A stretch of DNA of 64,000 nucleotides, from NCBI RefSeq assembly GCF_020400655.1, contig NZ_JAINRC010000031.1, positions 1-64,000 on the forward strand. The letters run 5' to 3'. Source of the DNA: Streptomyces spinosus (GTDB lineage Bacteria; Actinomycetota; Actinomycetes; Streptomycetales; Streptomycetaceae). A program made the position numbers and the translations under genes. Of the stretch, positions 41,671 to 50,976 are shown piece after piece (position 1 is the stretch's first letter; the number at the start of each line of letters is the position of its first letter). The notes beneath the pieces were generated by a model. The model worked only from the letters and a program-made list of their open reading frames with translations. It searched no databases and was not told where the DNA came from.

Positions 41671-43131
41671 CTATCGGGCCGTCACCCGCAGGGTTTCGGC
41701 ACTGGGGTCGGCAGCGTCGGGGATGAGCATGCCGGCGGCCACACCGCTGGTCAGGTAGTCGACGACCTCACGGGTGATGACCTCGCCCGGGGCGACGACG
41801 GGGACGCCGGGCGGGTAGGGGCTGATCGTCTCGGCCGCGACGCGTCCGACGGCCTGCCGGGCCGGGACGTGCTCTGCGCTCGCGAAGAAGGCGTCCCGGG
41901 GCAGCATGGCCTGCTCCAGCTGGAGCGCGCGGGGCTCGGGCAGGCGGACCGGAGGCCGCGTCCCGATGGTGTCCGCGTGTTCGACGAGGCGGTGCAGGGA
42001 GTCGACGAGGAGGTGCTCGGTCCGGTCGTTGTCGGCGTGGGTGATCTGTGCGCTGATCCGGCAGGTGTCGCAGGACCCGATGTCGACATGACAGTGGGCG
42101 CGCAGCCATTCGGTGGCCTGCATGCCGCTGATGCCGAGCTCCCGCACGTCGATGGTGATCTTCAGCGGATCCAGGTCCGTCGCGAGGCCCTGTCCGACGA
42201 CCTCCTGGCCCATCAGGCGCAGGCCGGGCATCCCGGTGACGGCCTTGCGGATGCGTGCCGTGCGGTGCAGCGCCGCGTCCAGCAGGTCGTGGCCGTGCTG
42301 GACCATGTGGCGGCGCCATCCGTCGAGGGTGGCGTACACGAGGGACGAGGAACTGGTGGTGCCGAGCAGGTCCTCGCGCTGCTTGAGCACCCCGGGTGAG
42401 ACCCGGTCGCCCTGGAGGTGGAAGACGGAGCTCTGTTCGACGGCGCCGCCCATCTTGTGGACGCTGGTGACGACGAGGTCCGCGTCGGCGTTCATGCCCC
42501 AGGCCGGCAGGTCGGGGTGGAAGGGCAGGTGGGCTCCCCAGGCTTCGTCGACGATCAGGGGGATGCCGTGGTCGTGGCAGACGGCGGCGGCGCCGCGGAT
42601 GTCGGCGCACGAGCCCCAGTCCGTGGGCGTGATCAGCAGCATGCCCTTGGCGTCCGGGTGCTCCCGCAGCGCGCGGCGGACGTCGTCGGGCTCCGGCGGA
42701 TGTGCCAGGTGCCGCTCGGTGTCGAACTTCGGGTGCACCCACACCGGGTGGACGCCGTTGACGATCACGCCGGCGATCACGGACTTGTGGGCGTTGCGCG
42801 ACACGAGGAGCTTCTCGCCCGGTCCGGCCACCGCCAGCATCGCGGTCTTCACGGACAGGGAACTGCCGCAGGTGGAGAAGAAGGCCTGCTCCGCACCGAC
42901 CGCGTCCGCCATCAGCTCCTCCGCCCGGGTGAGCACCCCTTGCGACTCACGGCGGTCGTCGAGGCCGTTCAGGGACAGCACGTCCGAGGCGAAGACGCCC
43001 TCCCCGACGATGTCGAGGACGCGGGGATCGGCTCCCAGGCCCTGTTTGTGGCCGGGAGGTCCGTACACCACGTCGCCGCGGCGCCGGAACTCCTGCAGTG
43101 CCTCCAGCACGGGGACGCGAGAGTGATCCAT
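41671..43131 (-). CDS. Orn/Lys/Arg decarboxylase (PLP fold I)
   Basis: The 486-residue PLP enzyme has the pyridoxal Lys in SVHKMGG (Lys226), VDEAWGAHL for cofactor contact (near 195) and the N-terminal GPPGHKQG motif. Length and motifs match the SpeA/Cad-like short form common in Gram-positive bacteria, so the product is a polyamine such as cadaverine, putrescine or agmatine. Specificity cannot be read by eye. The ATG at 43131 has GAGGAGGG upstream; the next gene downstream is the FNT channel (73-base gap), so an acid- or stress-response operon is possible. Confidence 0.9.
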   Translation of the reverse strand: MDHSRVPVLEALQEFRRRGDVVYGPPGHKQGLGADPRVLDIVGEGVFASDVLSLNGLDDRRESQGVLTRAEELMADAVGAEQAFFSTCGSSLSVKTAMLAVAGPGEKLLVSRNAHKSVIAGVIVNGVHPVWVHPKFDTERHLAHPPEPDDVRRALREHPDAKGMLLITPTDWGSCADIRGAAAVCHDHGIPLIVDEAWGAHLPFHPDLPAWGMNADADLVVTSVHKMGGAVEQSSVFHLQGDRVSPGVLKQREDLLGTTSSSSLVYATLDGWRRHMVQHGHDLLDAALHRTARIRKAVTGMPGLRLMGQEVVGQGLATDLDPLKITIDVRELGISGMQATEWLRAHCHVDIGSCDTCRISAQITHADNDRTEHLLVDSLHRLVEHADTIGTRPPVRLPEPRALQLEQAMLPRDAFFASAEHVPARQAVGRVAAETISPYPPGVPVVAPGEVITREVVDYLTSGVAAGMLIPDAADPSAETLRVTAR

Positions 43132-43469
43132 CACTGCCCTCCTCGTACTCCTCATGGGTGTCACGGCGGCGTAGGCCCATCCTGGCCGGACCGCGCACCG
43201 ATCCCAGGACGCCTGGGCCGCACGGGGGCGAGGGCCGAAACCGGTTGCGGGCCGGCACCCGCGTGACGGGCCTCAGGTGTGCTCCGTCGGTTCGCGGTCG
43301 GCGGTCGGTGTCCTGCGACGAGCGCCTGGCCCGGGTGACGTCCACCGCGGCGCCGACGCGCGGGCCGTCGCCCCCGGACGAGCGCGTGTGATCCCCGCCG
43401 GGCGGGCGGCGGCCCGCTGCCGGAGCAGGCGCGGCGGCGGGGCTCGTCGCGCCAACGCACGCCGCGCGG
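43132..43469. other. Gene-free stretch upstream of decarboxylase
   Basis: This 338-base G+C-rich stretch has no supportable gene. It presumably contains the decarboxylase promoter. Confidence 0.45.
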
Positions 43470-43640
43470 CTACTCCTCCGGCATGTCCTCCGGACGTATC
43501 CCGGCCTCTTCCAGGGCCTCGGCCATGTCGCGGCTGCTCGCCCCGCCTGCCGCCGGTTCGGTGGTGTCCCGTTCGTCGCGCTGATCGACGACTTCATCGG
43601 TCTTCGTGGTCTTGGGCTTGTTCTCCTCGGGCACGGTCAT
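43470..43640 (-). CDS. Small acidic protein of unknown function (56 aa)
   Basis: The ATG at 43640 has GGAGG about nine bases upstream. The 56-residue product begins MTVPEENKPKTTKTDE and ends EEAGIRPEDMPEE. It is highly charged, with 14 or so acidic residues, and has no membrane segment. The fit of start, ribosome site and coding bias supports a real gene. No family is recognised. Confidence 0.65.
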   Translation of the reverse strand: MTVPEENKPKTTKTDEVVDQRDERDTTEPAAGGASSRDMAEALEEAGIRPEDMPEE

Positions 43641-44121
43641 GATCTTTCATCCTCCGCACGCTGTCGGTCCCGGCGGCCGGACACGGCGTCGTCCCGGCTC
43701 GCCCGGAGCGCCGGGTAGCCCGGCGTCTGAGCACGCAAACCGGTGCGAACGGCAGCGTCGGCCGAGGAGCGCCGTGGCCGGCAGCCAGACGTCCACGACG
43801 CTGATCGCGGTACACACCGCGACCGCGTGTGCCGTCGTCGCGTCGTACCGGCACCGGCTGCGCAATGAGCCGGGCCCGGCTCCCTCCACGGGATACCGCC
43901 GCTGCTCGTCCCCTGCCTGGGCCGGACGTCCGACAGGCGGTGACGCCCGGCGACCGGCAGCCGGGCGGGATCCCCGGCGCCGGAAGCACGTCGAGCGTCC
44001 GGACGCCGACGCCAACCCGAACGACGGCCGACTCGGCGGACACCGAGCCCTGGCGGTACGGTCCGCGCACGCCACACGCCTGTCTCCGTCTGCGGCCGGC
44101 CCCGAGGGGTAGGCGGGTGGG
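43641..44121. other. Divergent gene-free stretch of about 480 bases
   Basis: It lies between the 56-residue gene (-) and the permease (+). Long shadow frames cross it on both strands but no conserved motif or start is visible. It may hold divergent promoters or decayed coding sequence. Confidence 0.4.
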
Positions 44122-45474
44122 GTGACACCTCCTACCACTCCCTCCACGCCCTCCACCGCTGAGACGGACGGCACGCCGCACAGCGGGGCCCCCGCGCTCA
44201 AGAAGGCCCTGACGACCCCCCTGCTGTACTTCTTCATCCTCGGCGACGTGCTGGGCGCCGGTGTCTACGTCCTCGTCGGCCAGATCGCCGCGGAGTCGGG
44301 CGGGGCCGTGTGGCTGCCCCTGCTCCTGGCGCTGCTGCTGTCGCTGCTGACGGCCGCCTCGTACGCCGAACTCGCCACGAAGTACCCGCGGGCGGGCGGC
44401 GCCTCCCACTACGCGACCCTCGCCTACGGGCCGTTCACCGGCTTCCTCGCCGGGTTCTGCATGCTCGCCGCGGGCATCGTCTCCGTCGCCGCGCTGGCGC
44501 GGGGTTTCGCCGGCGACTACCTGGCCGTCTTCGTCAGCCTTCCGGTGGTACTGGTGGCGGCCGTCTTCCTGTGTGCCCTGGCCCTGCTGAACGCCCGCGG
44601 TATCAGCGAGTCCACCCGCGCCAACGTGGCGGCGACGGTCGTCGAGGTCGGCGGTCTCCTCCTCGTCGTCGGGCTCGGGGTCTGGCTGTTCCTGCGCGGC
44701 GACGGCGACCCCGGCAGGCTGGTCCACCTCGGCACCGGGCACACGGGAGCCGCCGGGGTGCTGGGCGGCACGGTGCTCGCGTACTACTCCTTCGTCGGCT
44801 TCGAGACCTCCGTCAACGTCGCCGAGGAGACCCGCGACCCGCGCCGCTCCTACCCGCGGGCCCTCTTCGGCGCCCTGGTGACGGCGGGAGCCGTGTACGT
44901 CCTGGTCGGTGTCGTCGCCTCGGCCGCCGTCCCCACCGCGACGCTGGCCCGCTCCAGCGGTCCGCTGCTGGAAGTGGTGAAGGAGGCGGGCGGGGTGCCG
45001 CCGAAGGTGTTCGGTGCCATCGCCCTCGTCGCCGTGGCCAACGGCGCGCTGCTCACCGGCATCATGAGTTCACGCCTGGCCTACGGCATGGCGCGGGACG
45101 GGCTCCTGCCCCGCTTCCTGACCCGGGTGCTCCCCGGCCGCCGTACGCCGTGGGCCTCGATCGCGGCCACGACCGTGCTGGCCTTCCTGCTGGCGCTCAC
45201 GGGGGACGTGGCAAGCCTCGCCTCCACCCTGGTGCTGCTGCTCCTCGTGGTGTTCTTCATCGTCAACACCGCGGTGCTCGTCCAGCGCCGCGACCGCTCC
45301 GACCGCCCGCACTTCAGGGCCTACACCGCCGTCCCCGTCCTGGGGGCGGCCTCCTGCGTGGCGCTCGCCACGCAGATCGAGGCCGAGGTCTGGGCGCGCG
45401 GGCTGGCCGTCATCGCGGTCGGTGTCGTCCTGGGGGCCGTCGCCGCCCGGCACCGCCGCCGGGCCTCCTCCTGA
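44122..45474 (+). CDS. APC-family amino acid/polyamine permease
   Basis: The 450-residue protein has about 12 helices and the APC signature GDVLGAGVYVLVGQIAAESG (helix 1, near residue 41) and SFVGFETSVNVAEETRDPRRSYPRA (helix 6 region, near 226). It probably imports amino acids or polyamines; a link with the decarboxylase gene 1 kb away is suggestive only. It starts at GTG 44122. Confidence 0.9.
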   Translation: MTPPTTPSTPSTAETDGTPHSGAPALKKALTTPLLYFFILGDVLGAGVYVLVGQIAAESGGAVWLPLLLALLLSLLTAASYAELATKYPRAGGASHYATLAYGPFTGFLAGFCMLAAGIVSVAALARGFAGDYLAVFVSLPVVLVAAVFLCALALLNARGISESTRANVAATVVEVGGLLLVVGLGVWLFLRGDGDPGRLVHLGTGHTGAAGVLGGTVLAYYSFVGFETSVNVAEETRDPRRSYPRALFGALVTAGAVYVLVGVVASAAVPTATLARSSGPLLEVVKEAGGVPPKVFGAIALVAVANGALLTGIMSSRLAYGMARDGLLPRFLTRVLPGRRTPWASIAATTVLAFLLALTGDVASLASTLVLLLLVVFFIVNTAVLVQRRDRSDRPHFRAYTAVPVLGAASCVALATQIEAEVWARGLAVIAVGVVLGAVAARHRRRASS

Positions 45475-45482
45475 GCGACGCC

Positions 45483-45542
45483 GGGGGCTGCGGCCCCCAG
45501 GTTCCCTCGTGCGGCCCGCCCGCTGCCGCGCCGCAGCGGGCG
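45483..45542. terminator. Two hairpins between convergent permease and STAS genes
   Basis: The first stem is GGGGGC/GCCCCC (45483-45488 with 45493-45498). The second is CGCCCGCTGC/GCAGCGGGCG (45517-45526 with 45533-45542). Both lie within 70 bases of the permease stop and before the convergent STAS gene's end, so they probably act as a bidirectional terminator. Confidence 0.6.
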
Positions 45543-45591
45543 TGTGGGATCACCCGCGGCGGCGAAGGGGCGGGACCGGCTCGGTGGGGCA

Positions 45592-45981
45592 TCAGCCGTC
45601 GCTCCTCACGGTTCTCAGACGCCTGTCCCGGGTCTCCGCTGCCGTCACGGGGGCGGTGAGGTGTTCCAGCACGTTCGTCAGGCGCAGCAGGCGCTCGAGG
45701 ACGTCGGGCCGGTGGTCCAGGTGCAGCGTGGCGCCGACGGCCTCGGTACGGCGACGGACCATCAGCAGCGCGGTCAGGCCCGAGGAGTCGATCCACGTCA
45801 GGTCGCGGAAGTCGAGACGTACGTCGCTCAGCCCGGCCTCGTCGGTTATCAGGTGCCGGACGACCGTGTCGGTCAGGCCGTCGCTCGTGTCGTGGTCGAG
45901 CTCGCCGCCCACCCGCACGGTCAGCGTGCCGGCCGTGCGGAGAACGGTCAGGGCGAATTCGGTGGGGTGCGGGTCGGTCAT
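45592..45981 (-). CDS. STAS-domain anti-sigma factor antagonist
   Basis: The 129-residue STAS protein has the phosphorylatable Ser in LTWIDSSGLTALLMV (near residue 68) and typical strands (TLTVRVGGELDHDTS). It should be dephosphorylated by the SpoIIE phosphatase encoded two genes upstream and then bind an anti-sigma kinase. The ATG at 45981 overlaps the preceding stop as ATGA. Confidence 0.92.
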   Translation of the reverse strand: MTDPHPTEFALTVLRTAGTLTVRVGGELDHDTSDGLTDTVVRHLITDEAGLSDVRLDFRDLTWIDSSGLTALLMVRRRTEAVGATLHLDHRPDVLERLLRLTNVLEHLTAPVTAAETRDRRLRTVRSDG

Positions 45982-46595
45982 GCCTCGATGCGGGGGCCGG
46001 GGACGGGACGGGGGGTGCGGTCGGGCACCACGGCACCGCCTCGGGCGGCGGGCGCGCGGCGCGGGGGAATGCGTGGGGCTGCCGGGGGGTGCCTGGCTTC
46101 GGGGGCGTCGGCGGTCCGGGGCGGGCTCGCGGTGGAGCTCCCGGGGCCGTCGGCGAAGAGGGGCGCAGTGAGGCCGGTGGGGGGCGATCCGGGCAGCGGG
46201 ACGGCGTCGGTGCGGTGCGGGTGGGCGACCGGATGCGGCGTGGGGGTTCGGGCGCGGGGGTGGCCGACCCGCCGGGCGCGCGGGCGGAGTACGTCGGCGG
46301 CGAGCCGGGCGGGGACGGCGTGCCATCCGGCGCCGACGCGGCCGACCGTGACCCGGCCGGGACGAGGGGCGTGGCGTGTCGGTACCGGACGGGGGTGGGG
46401 GGCGACCGCCCGTTCGTCGATGGCGGTCGCGGCGTGTTCCTGTGCCACGGTGGTGCGGCCTGCGGCCCGTTCGGCGCCGGCTCCCTCCTGGACGGGTGCG
46501 AGCACGCTCAAGGGCGGTGCTCCCTCGGCCACATCGGCGGCCACCGCCTCCCACAGCCGGTCCGACGGGCCGGCCGCCACGGTGGGGTACCTCAC
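45978..46595 (-). CDS. Pro/Arg-rich protein of unknown function coupled to phosphatase and STAS genes
   Basis: A 205-codon frame fits exactly between the phosphatase and the STAS gene: its GTG at 46595 overlaps the phosphatase stop (GTGA) and its stop overlaps the STAS ATG (ATGA). The start (RYPTVAAGPSDRLWEAVAAD) looks helical; the rest is rich in Pro, Arg, Ala and His and probably disordered. No family is recognised. The perfect overlaps on both sides are the main evidence for a gene. Confidence 0.6.
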   Translation of the reverse strand: MRYPTVAAGPSDRLWEAVAADVAEGAPPLSVLAPVQEGAGAERAAGRTTVAQEHAATAIDERAVAPHPRPVPTRHAPRPGRVTVGRVGAGWHAVPARLAADVLRPRARRVGHPRARTPTPHPVAHPHRTDAVPLPGSPPTGLTAPLFADGPGSSTASPPRTADAPEARHPPAAPRIPPRRAPAARGGAVVPDRTPRPVPGPRIEA

Positions 46596-48271
46596 GTGCT
46601 GCTCCTGGTCCTCGCTGGGGACCGCCCGTTGAGAACGGTCAGGGGGCCGGTCCGGGGGACGCTGATGGCGACGGCGGCCATGTCGTCGTGGCGGCCGGCA
46701 CCCAGCCACTGGGCGGCGAGCATCTGCACCCGTTCGACGACCGCTTCGGCCGGGAGGCCCGCGCACTCCGACAGGGCCCGGCGCAGACGGTGCTCGCCGT
46801 AGAACTCGTCGCCGAGCGGGCCGCCACGCGCCTCGGTGATGCCGTCGGTGTAGAGCAGGCAGGTCTCTCCGGGCGCCAGCACCGTCTCGACCGTGTGCGC
46901 CGTGACGGCGGGCAGTGCGCCGACGAGGGTCCCCCTGGCGTGTACTTCTTCCACCGTCCCGTCGGCGCGGAGGATCAGCGGCGGCAGGTGTCCGGCGCTG
47001 GTCAGCCGGAGCCGTGCACGGCTGCCGCGGCGGCGGACGGAGGCGAGGACCAGCGTGGCGAAGCGTGTGTGGCGGGAGGTGAGGAGCGCGCCGTTGAGCA
47101 GGTCGAGGACCCGTTGATGGTCGTCGGTCAGCGGCAGCAGCGCGTGCAGCGTGTTGCGGATCTTGCCGGTGAGCACCGCCGCGTCCAGGCCCTTGCCCGC
47201 GACGTCGCCGAGGACGACCAGGGTGTCCTGGGAGGGGTCGGAGCCGGGGTGGACGTCGTAGAAGTCCCCGCCGACCCGTTCGTGGTCTTTGGCCGCGCGG
47301 TAACCGCCGGCGTACTCCACCCCGTTCACGCTGCTCAGCGGCGGGGGCAGCAGCTCGCGCATCAGCGTGGCGGTGACGGTGGCCTGCTCGCTGTAGAGGC
47401 GGGCGGCGGAGAGGGCCGCTCCGGCGCGGGCGGCGAAGAGCCGGGCGAAGACCTCCTCGCCTTCCGTGAAGGACTGCTCGGTGCTGGCCCGCATCAGGAT
47501 CAGGGCTCCGGCCGGTACGCCGTGCCCGGGCAGCGGAGCGACGATCACGGATCCGGCCGGGCCGGCGAAACCCTCCGGGGTGACCCAGTCGGGCAGGTCG
47601 GCGGGGTTTATCCAGCGGGCCGGTACCGGCGGGAAGCCTTGCAGGGCCTCGGTCAGGCCCGGTACGCCGGAGACGTCGACCAGTCGCGTGACCTGGGTGG
47701 CTGGCCCGCCCCTGGTCGCGTAGGTCAGCGGGTGGCGCCGCCCCTTCGGCGGGGCGACGAGGACCGCGGCGTCGGCGAGGTGTTCCGCGGCCATGGCGGC
47801 GGTCACCTCCATGCAGCGCGGCACGTTCAGGGTGGACAGCAGCGTGCTGGACACCTCCGAGAGGATCTCGGTGCGCGTCTGCGCGTCGGTCAGCGCGTCC
47901 TGGGCCAGGCGGCGGTCGGTGTCGTCGACCAGCCACCACACGACGTCGCCGTCGCCGGCCGCCGTCGGGTGCGCCTCGAAGTGGCGCTCCTTGATGGGCC
48001 CGTTCAGCGGCTCGGCGCGGGTGCCGCGCAGTCCCTCGCCGATACGCTGGTGGGCATCGCACAGCCAGGACGGGACGTGCTCGTGCAGCCAGTCGCCGCT
48101 GACGGCACCGGGGAGGAGTCTCCGGGCGGCCCCGTTGATGTCGACGAGGCCGCCGTGCCGGTCGACGACGAGAACGGGACAGGGGGCGTCAGTCCAGGTC
48201 GCGCCGACGGTGTGGCCGGCATCGGGGGAACGGGCGGAGGTACCGGGGGAAGAAGACACAAGCGGAGGCAC
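46592..48271 (-). CDS. SpoIIE-type PP2C phosphatase with PAS and GAF domains
   Basis: The 559-residue protein has a PAS-like domain (about 25-130, PCPVLVVDRHGGLVDINGAA), a GAF domain (about 145-300) and a PP2C domain (about 320-545). All metal motifs are canonical: GGDFYDV, LGDVAGKGLDAA, YTDGITEA and RHDDMAAVA. It should activate STAS antagonists by dephosphorylation, first of all the one encoded downstream (45592-45981). The GTG at 48271 is the longest start; a GTG four codons in is an alternative. It is the first gene of a three-gene overlapping operon. Confidence 0.92.
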   Translation of the reverse strand: MPPLVSSSPGTSARSPDAGHTVGATWTDAPCPVLVVDRHGGLVDINGAARRLLPGAVSGDWLHEHVPSWLCDAHQRIGEGLRGTRAEPLNGPIKERHFEAHPTAAGDGDVVWWLVDDTDRRLAQDALTDAQTRTEILSEVSSTLLSTLNVPRCMEVTAAMAAEHLADAAVLVAPPKGRRHPLTYATRGGPATQVTRLVDVSGVPGLTEALQGFPPVPARWINPADLPDWVTPEGFAGPAGSVIVAPLPGHGVPAGALILMRASTEQSFTEGEEVFARLFAARAGAALSAARLYSEQATVTATLMRELLPPPLSSVNGVEYAGGYRAAKDHERVGGDFYDVHPGSDPSQDTLVVLGDVAGKGLDAAVLTGKIRNTLHALLPLTDDHQRVLDLLNGALLTSRHTRFATLVLASVRRRGSRARLRLTSAGHLPPLILRADGTVEEVHARGTLVGALPAVTAHTVETVLAPGETCLLYTDGITEARGGPLGDEFYGEHRLRRALSECAGLPAEAVVERVQMLAAQWLGAGRHDDMAAVAISVPRTGPLTVLNGRSPARTRSST

Positions 48272-48878
48272 GCACGTGCGTACCTCACCACCTTCCTGTC
48301 ATGGGGAAACAGATGTCGTACGGCAACAGTCCCGCACCCGCACCCGCCGTGGCAACCCGTCCCGGAAAGTCGCACCGGACCTTTGCATCCGTTTCGCCCG
48401 GATCCCGTGGACGACGTACGGGCATGTCATCGACGTTTCGGGGAAGGGGAGCCGCAGTCGTGGCCGGGGGAATGACCAAGCGTCGGGGGTGAGAGCATCC
48501 GCCTGATGGATGACGGTGACGATCGTGCGGCCGGACGGGGGGCGCTGCCGCCCCGGACGCCGGTGGCCGGGCGGGGCCGCGACGTGACCGGCCGGGTCGC
48601 CGGGCCGGTGTGCGAGGCGGTCCGGACCCTGCTTCCGGTGGTGCCGGTCCGCCCGGTCACCGGCCGCGCGGCGCGGGCCGCCCCGGCCGCCTCCCGCGTC
48701 CGGGGGCGCGGCGCTCTTGGCCGCCGCCCGAGCGGTGAGCGGGCCGCTCAGGTGTACCTGCCGGGGCGGCCGGGTGGTCCCGTGCCACGCACGCTGCTTG
48801 TCGGCAGGCCGCTCGGGTACTGCGAGAGATTATGGGTGGTGCCCGCAGCACCCGGATCCTACGGAAAGTGATGTGTTC
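48272..48878. other. Divergent gene-free stretch of about 600 bases
   Basis: It separates the SpoIIE phosphatase (-) from a MarR gene (+). A 121-codon plus-strand frame (48506-48871) is Arg/Pro-rich, contains a TTA codon and has no ribosome site, so it is not called. No clear site is visible. Confidence 0.45.
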
Positions 48879-49376
48879 GTGACTTCTCCCGGCGGCGCCG
48901 ACGATCGCGCTGAGGGCTCGGGTGACGTGCCGAGTGCCGGCGCGCGTGAGATCGCCGATGCCGTGGAGAGTCTCGCGGACCTGTGGTCGACGGCCGCCCA
49001 GGAGGCGGCTGTACGGCTGTCCCTGCACCAGTTGCGGGCGCTCAGGGCCCTGGAGACGGCGCCGGAGGTGAACCTCACCGGACTGGCGGAACGGCTGGAC
49101 ATAGGGCTTCCCACCGCCAGCCGGCTGTGTGACCGGCTGGAGGCGGCCGGGATGCTGGAGCGCTCGCTGCACCCGCGCAACCGCCGTGAGGTGCAGCTGA
49201 GGCTGACGGGGCAGGGGCGCCGGGTGCTTCGGGACGTGGCCCGTCGGCGCACCCAGGCCCTGGCCGCTGTGCTGGCGCAGATGGCGCCCGCGGAGCGTGC
49301 GGCGCTGGTCCGCGGCATGAAAGCTTTCTTCTGGGCCTACGGGAAGGTGCCTCCCGGATCACCGGAGGAACCGTAG
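48879..49376 (+). CDS. MarR-family regulator, paralogue 1
   Basis: The 165-residue winged-helix protein has LSLHQLRALRALETAPEVNLT, the recognition helix LPTASRLCDRLEAAGMLERS and a wing with RNRREVQLRLTGQGRRVL. The GTG at 48879 lies ten bases after GGAAAG; a GTG two codons upstream is possible. It converges on the degenerate phosphatase gene at 49410 with a 33-base gap. The second MarR in the window (53872) shares the SRLCDRL and RREV(R/Q)L segments and also neighbours such a phosphatase. Confidence 0.88.
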   Translation: MTSPGGADDRAEGSGDVPSAGAREIADAVESLADLWSTAAQEAAVRLSLHQLRALRALETAPEVNLTGLAERLDIGLPTASRLCDRLEAAGMLERSLHPRNRREVQLRLTGQGRRVLRDVARRRTQALAAVLAQMAPAERAALVRGMKAFFWAYGKVPPGSPEEP

Positions 49377-49409
49377 GGCCGCCCCGCCACGGCCCCCGCC
49401 CACGCTCTC

Positions 49410-50597
49410 TTAGGCTGTCCGGCCGGGGCGGCCGTTCCAGTCGACGCAGACGACGGCGGCGTCGGCGAGCAGGTCCTGGTGGCCCACGTGTTCCAGGAGG
49501 CCGGCGACGACCGAGCGTGCCGTCTCGTGCGGTGGCGTGCCCCGGGTAGCGCTCAGGATCTGGCGCAGGACGCTCTCGCCGAACACCTCTCCGGTCGCCG
49601 AGCGGGTGCCGTGGGCGCCGGTGCTGACGGCGACCAGGCGGTCTCCCGTTTCGACCTGGAACGTCTGCTCCTGGTAGAGGGTCTCCTCGAACATGCCGAG
49701 CGGCAGCTGGGCCTCCAGTTCGACGCGTTCGATCCTGTTGCCGCGGAGGCGGTACAGCTGGGGGGACCCGGCGTCCACGGCACGGACCCGGCCGGTGGCG
49801 AGGTCGAAGCGCAGCAGGAGGGTGGAGGCGTACGACTTGCCCCGGTACTGCGAGTAGAGGGCCTGGTCGGCGAGACACGCCTGGTCCGCGAGGGAGACCC
49901 CGGCACGGCGGGCGTTGCGCAGCGCACCGACGGCGAGGTTGGTGAGCAGGGAGGCGTCGATGCCCTGGCCCATGCCGTCGGTGACGGTGAGGGTGAGGTG
50001 GTCGGCGCTGGTGGACCAGTCGAAGTTGTCGCCGCCTATGGCGTAGGCCGGCTCCAGGTGGGCGCCGATGACGTACTCGTCGCGCATGCAGCCGGTGCCC
50101 GGGAGGAGCTGCCACTGCATTTCGGCAGCGAGGGTGAGACGGCGGGTGCGGCGCGCCAGGAGGTACAGGTCGGTGTCCCGGCCGGCCGTGGTGAGTTCGT
50201 GGCCCAGTGCGGTGGCGAATTCCCCGAGCCGCAGGACCGTACCAGGATCGGTGGAGCTGTCCGGAACGCGCACACAGAGCACGCCGAGTCGGTCACCGCG
50301 TACGGTGATGGGCAGGTGGACCAGCTCGGTGGCCGGTTCGGCGGTGACTTCGAGCACCGGTTTCTGCGCGGTGAAGGCGGTACCGGCGGGACCGTCGTGC
50401 GCGGAGACCGGTTCGCCGGTGTGCGGCAGATCGGTGACGGGTTGCAGGACGCTCAGGCCGTAGTCGGCGAGGAGGAGCGTCACGTCCCGCACGCCGAAGC
50501 GCTGCGCCAGCAGGCGACCGGCGGTGGCCACCAGGGCGTGGGGCGGAGCAGCACGCAGCTGAGCTTCCACGGACGGGACCGGTTCAGAGACGTTCAC
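49410..50597 (-). CDS. RsbU/SpoIIE-type phosphatase paralogue with altered metal site
   Basis: The 395-residue protein has a GAF-like N-terminal part (about 10-165) and a PP2C-like domain (about 175-390). GGDNFDW and VTDGMGQGIDA are intact, but the usual T/SDG motif reads VSTGAHGTRS (Asp replaced by Thr) and the C-terminal DD is ADAAVVCVDW. Catalysis may be impaired, or the protein may act as a binding module. It is clearly homologous to 52564-53724 (LADYGLSVLQPV, LAAEMQWQLLPG, NARRAG). The GTG at 50597 has GGAG upstream. Confidence 0.85.
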   Translation of the reverse strand: MNVSEPVPSVEAQLRAAPPHALVATAGRLLAQRFGVRDVTLLLADYGLSVLQPVTDLPHTGEPVSAHDGPAGTAFTAQKPVLEVTAEPATELVHLPITVRGDRLGVLCVRVPDSSTDPGTVLRLGEFATALGHELTTAGRDTDLYLLARRTRRLTLAAEMQWQLLPGTGCMRDEYVIGAHLEPAYAIGGDNFDWSTSADHLTLTVTDGMGQGIDASLLTNLAVGALRNARRAGVSLADQACLADQALYSQYRGKSYASTLLLRFDLATGRVRAVDAGSPQLYRLRGNRIERVELEAQLPLGMFEETLYQEQTFQVETGDRLVAVSTGAHGTRSATGEVFGESVLRQILSATRGTPPHETARSVVAGLLEHVGHQDLLADAAVVCVDWNGRPGRTA

Positions 50598-50976
50598 GGC
50601 TTCTCCATCCTCTCCCCTGGTGGCCTCCACGCTATCGCGTTCCGGGGCGGCTTCCGGCGGGATCGGCGCAGCGGCGGCGCAGGCGCGTGCCCACCCCTGC
50701 GGGCGGGCGCCTCGCCCTCGTCGCGCGGGAAGCCCCGGCTGGCCGCGGCGGACCGTCCGGGCGACCGGGTCCGCGCGCCGAGGCCGTCCCTCACGGACGC
50801 GGCGCCCGTCGGCGGGCGGACGGCACCGGGCGCGCCGGGACGGGCCGGGCGCCGGATCGGCGCCGTCGCACCACGGGCGCGGTGGGAGGAGCGTCCGGGC
50901 GGTACGGACCCGGGCCTTGCGGGCCGCCACGTGCCGCACCCGGGGGCCATGGTGACCGGCAGATGCCGCACTCGCC
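50598..50976. other. Gene-free stretch between RsbT-like and phosphatase genes
   Basis: This 379-base, very G+C-rich stretch has no supportable gene or clear site. Confidence 0.45.

Noticed and set aside
46596..48062. Upstream continuation of the 205-codon frame through the phosphatase gene
   Set aside because: This part is an alternate-frame shadow of the SpoIIE phosphatase; only the part after the GTG at 46595 is plausible.
48506..48871. 121-codon plus-strand frame
   Set aside because: Arg/Pro-rich without a fold, contains a rare TTA codon, and no ribosome site precedes its ATG. Possible bldA-dependent gene but unsupported.
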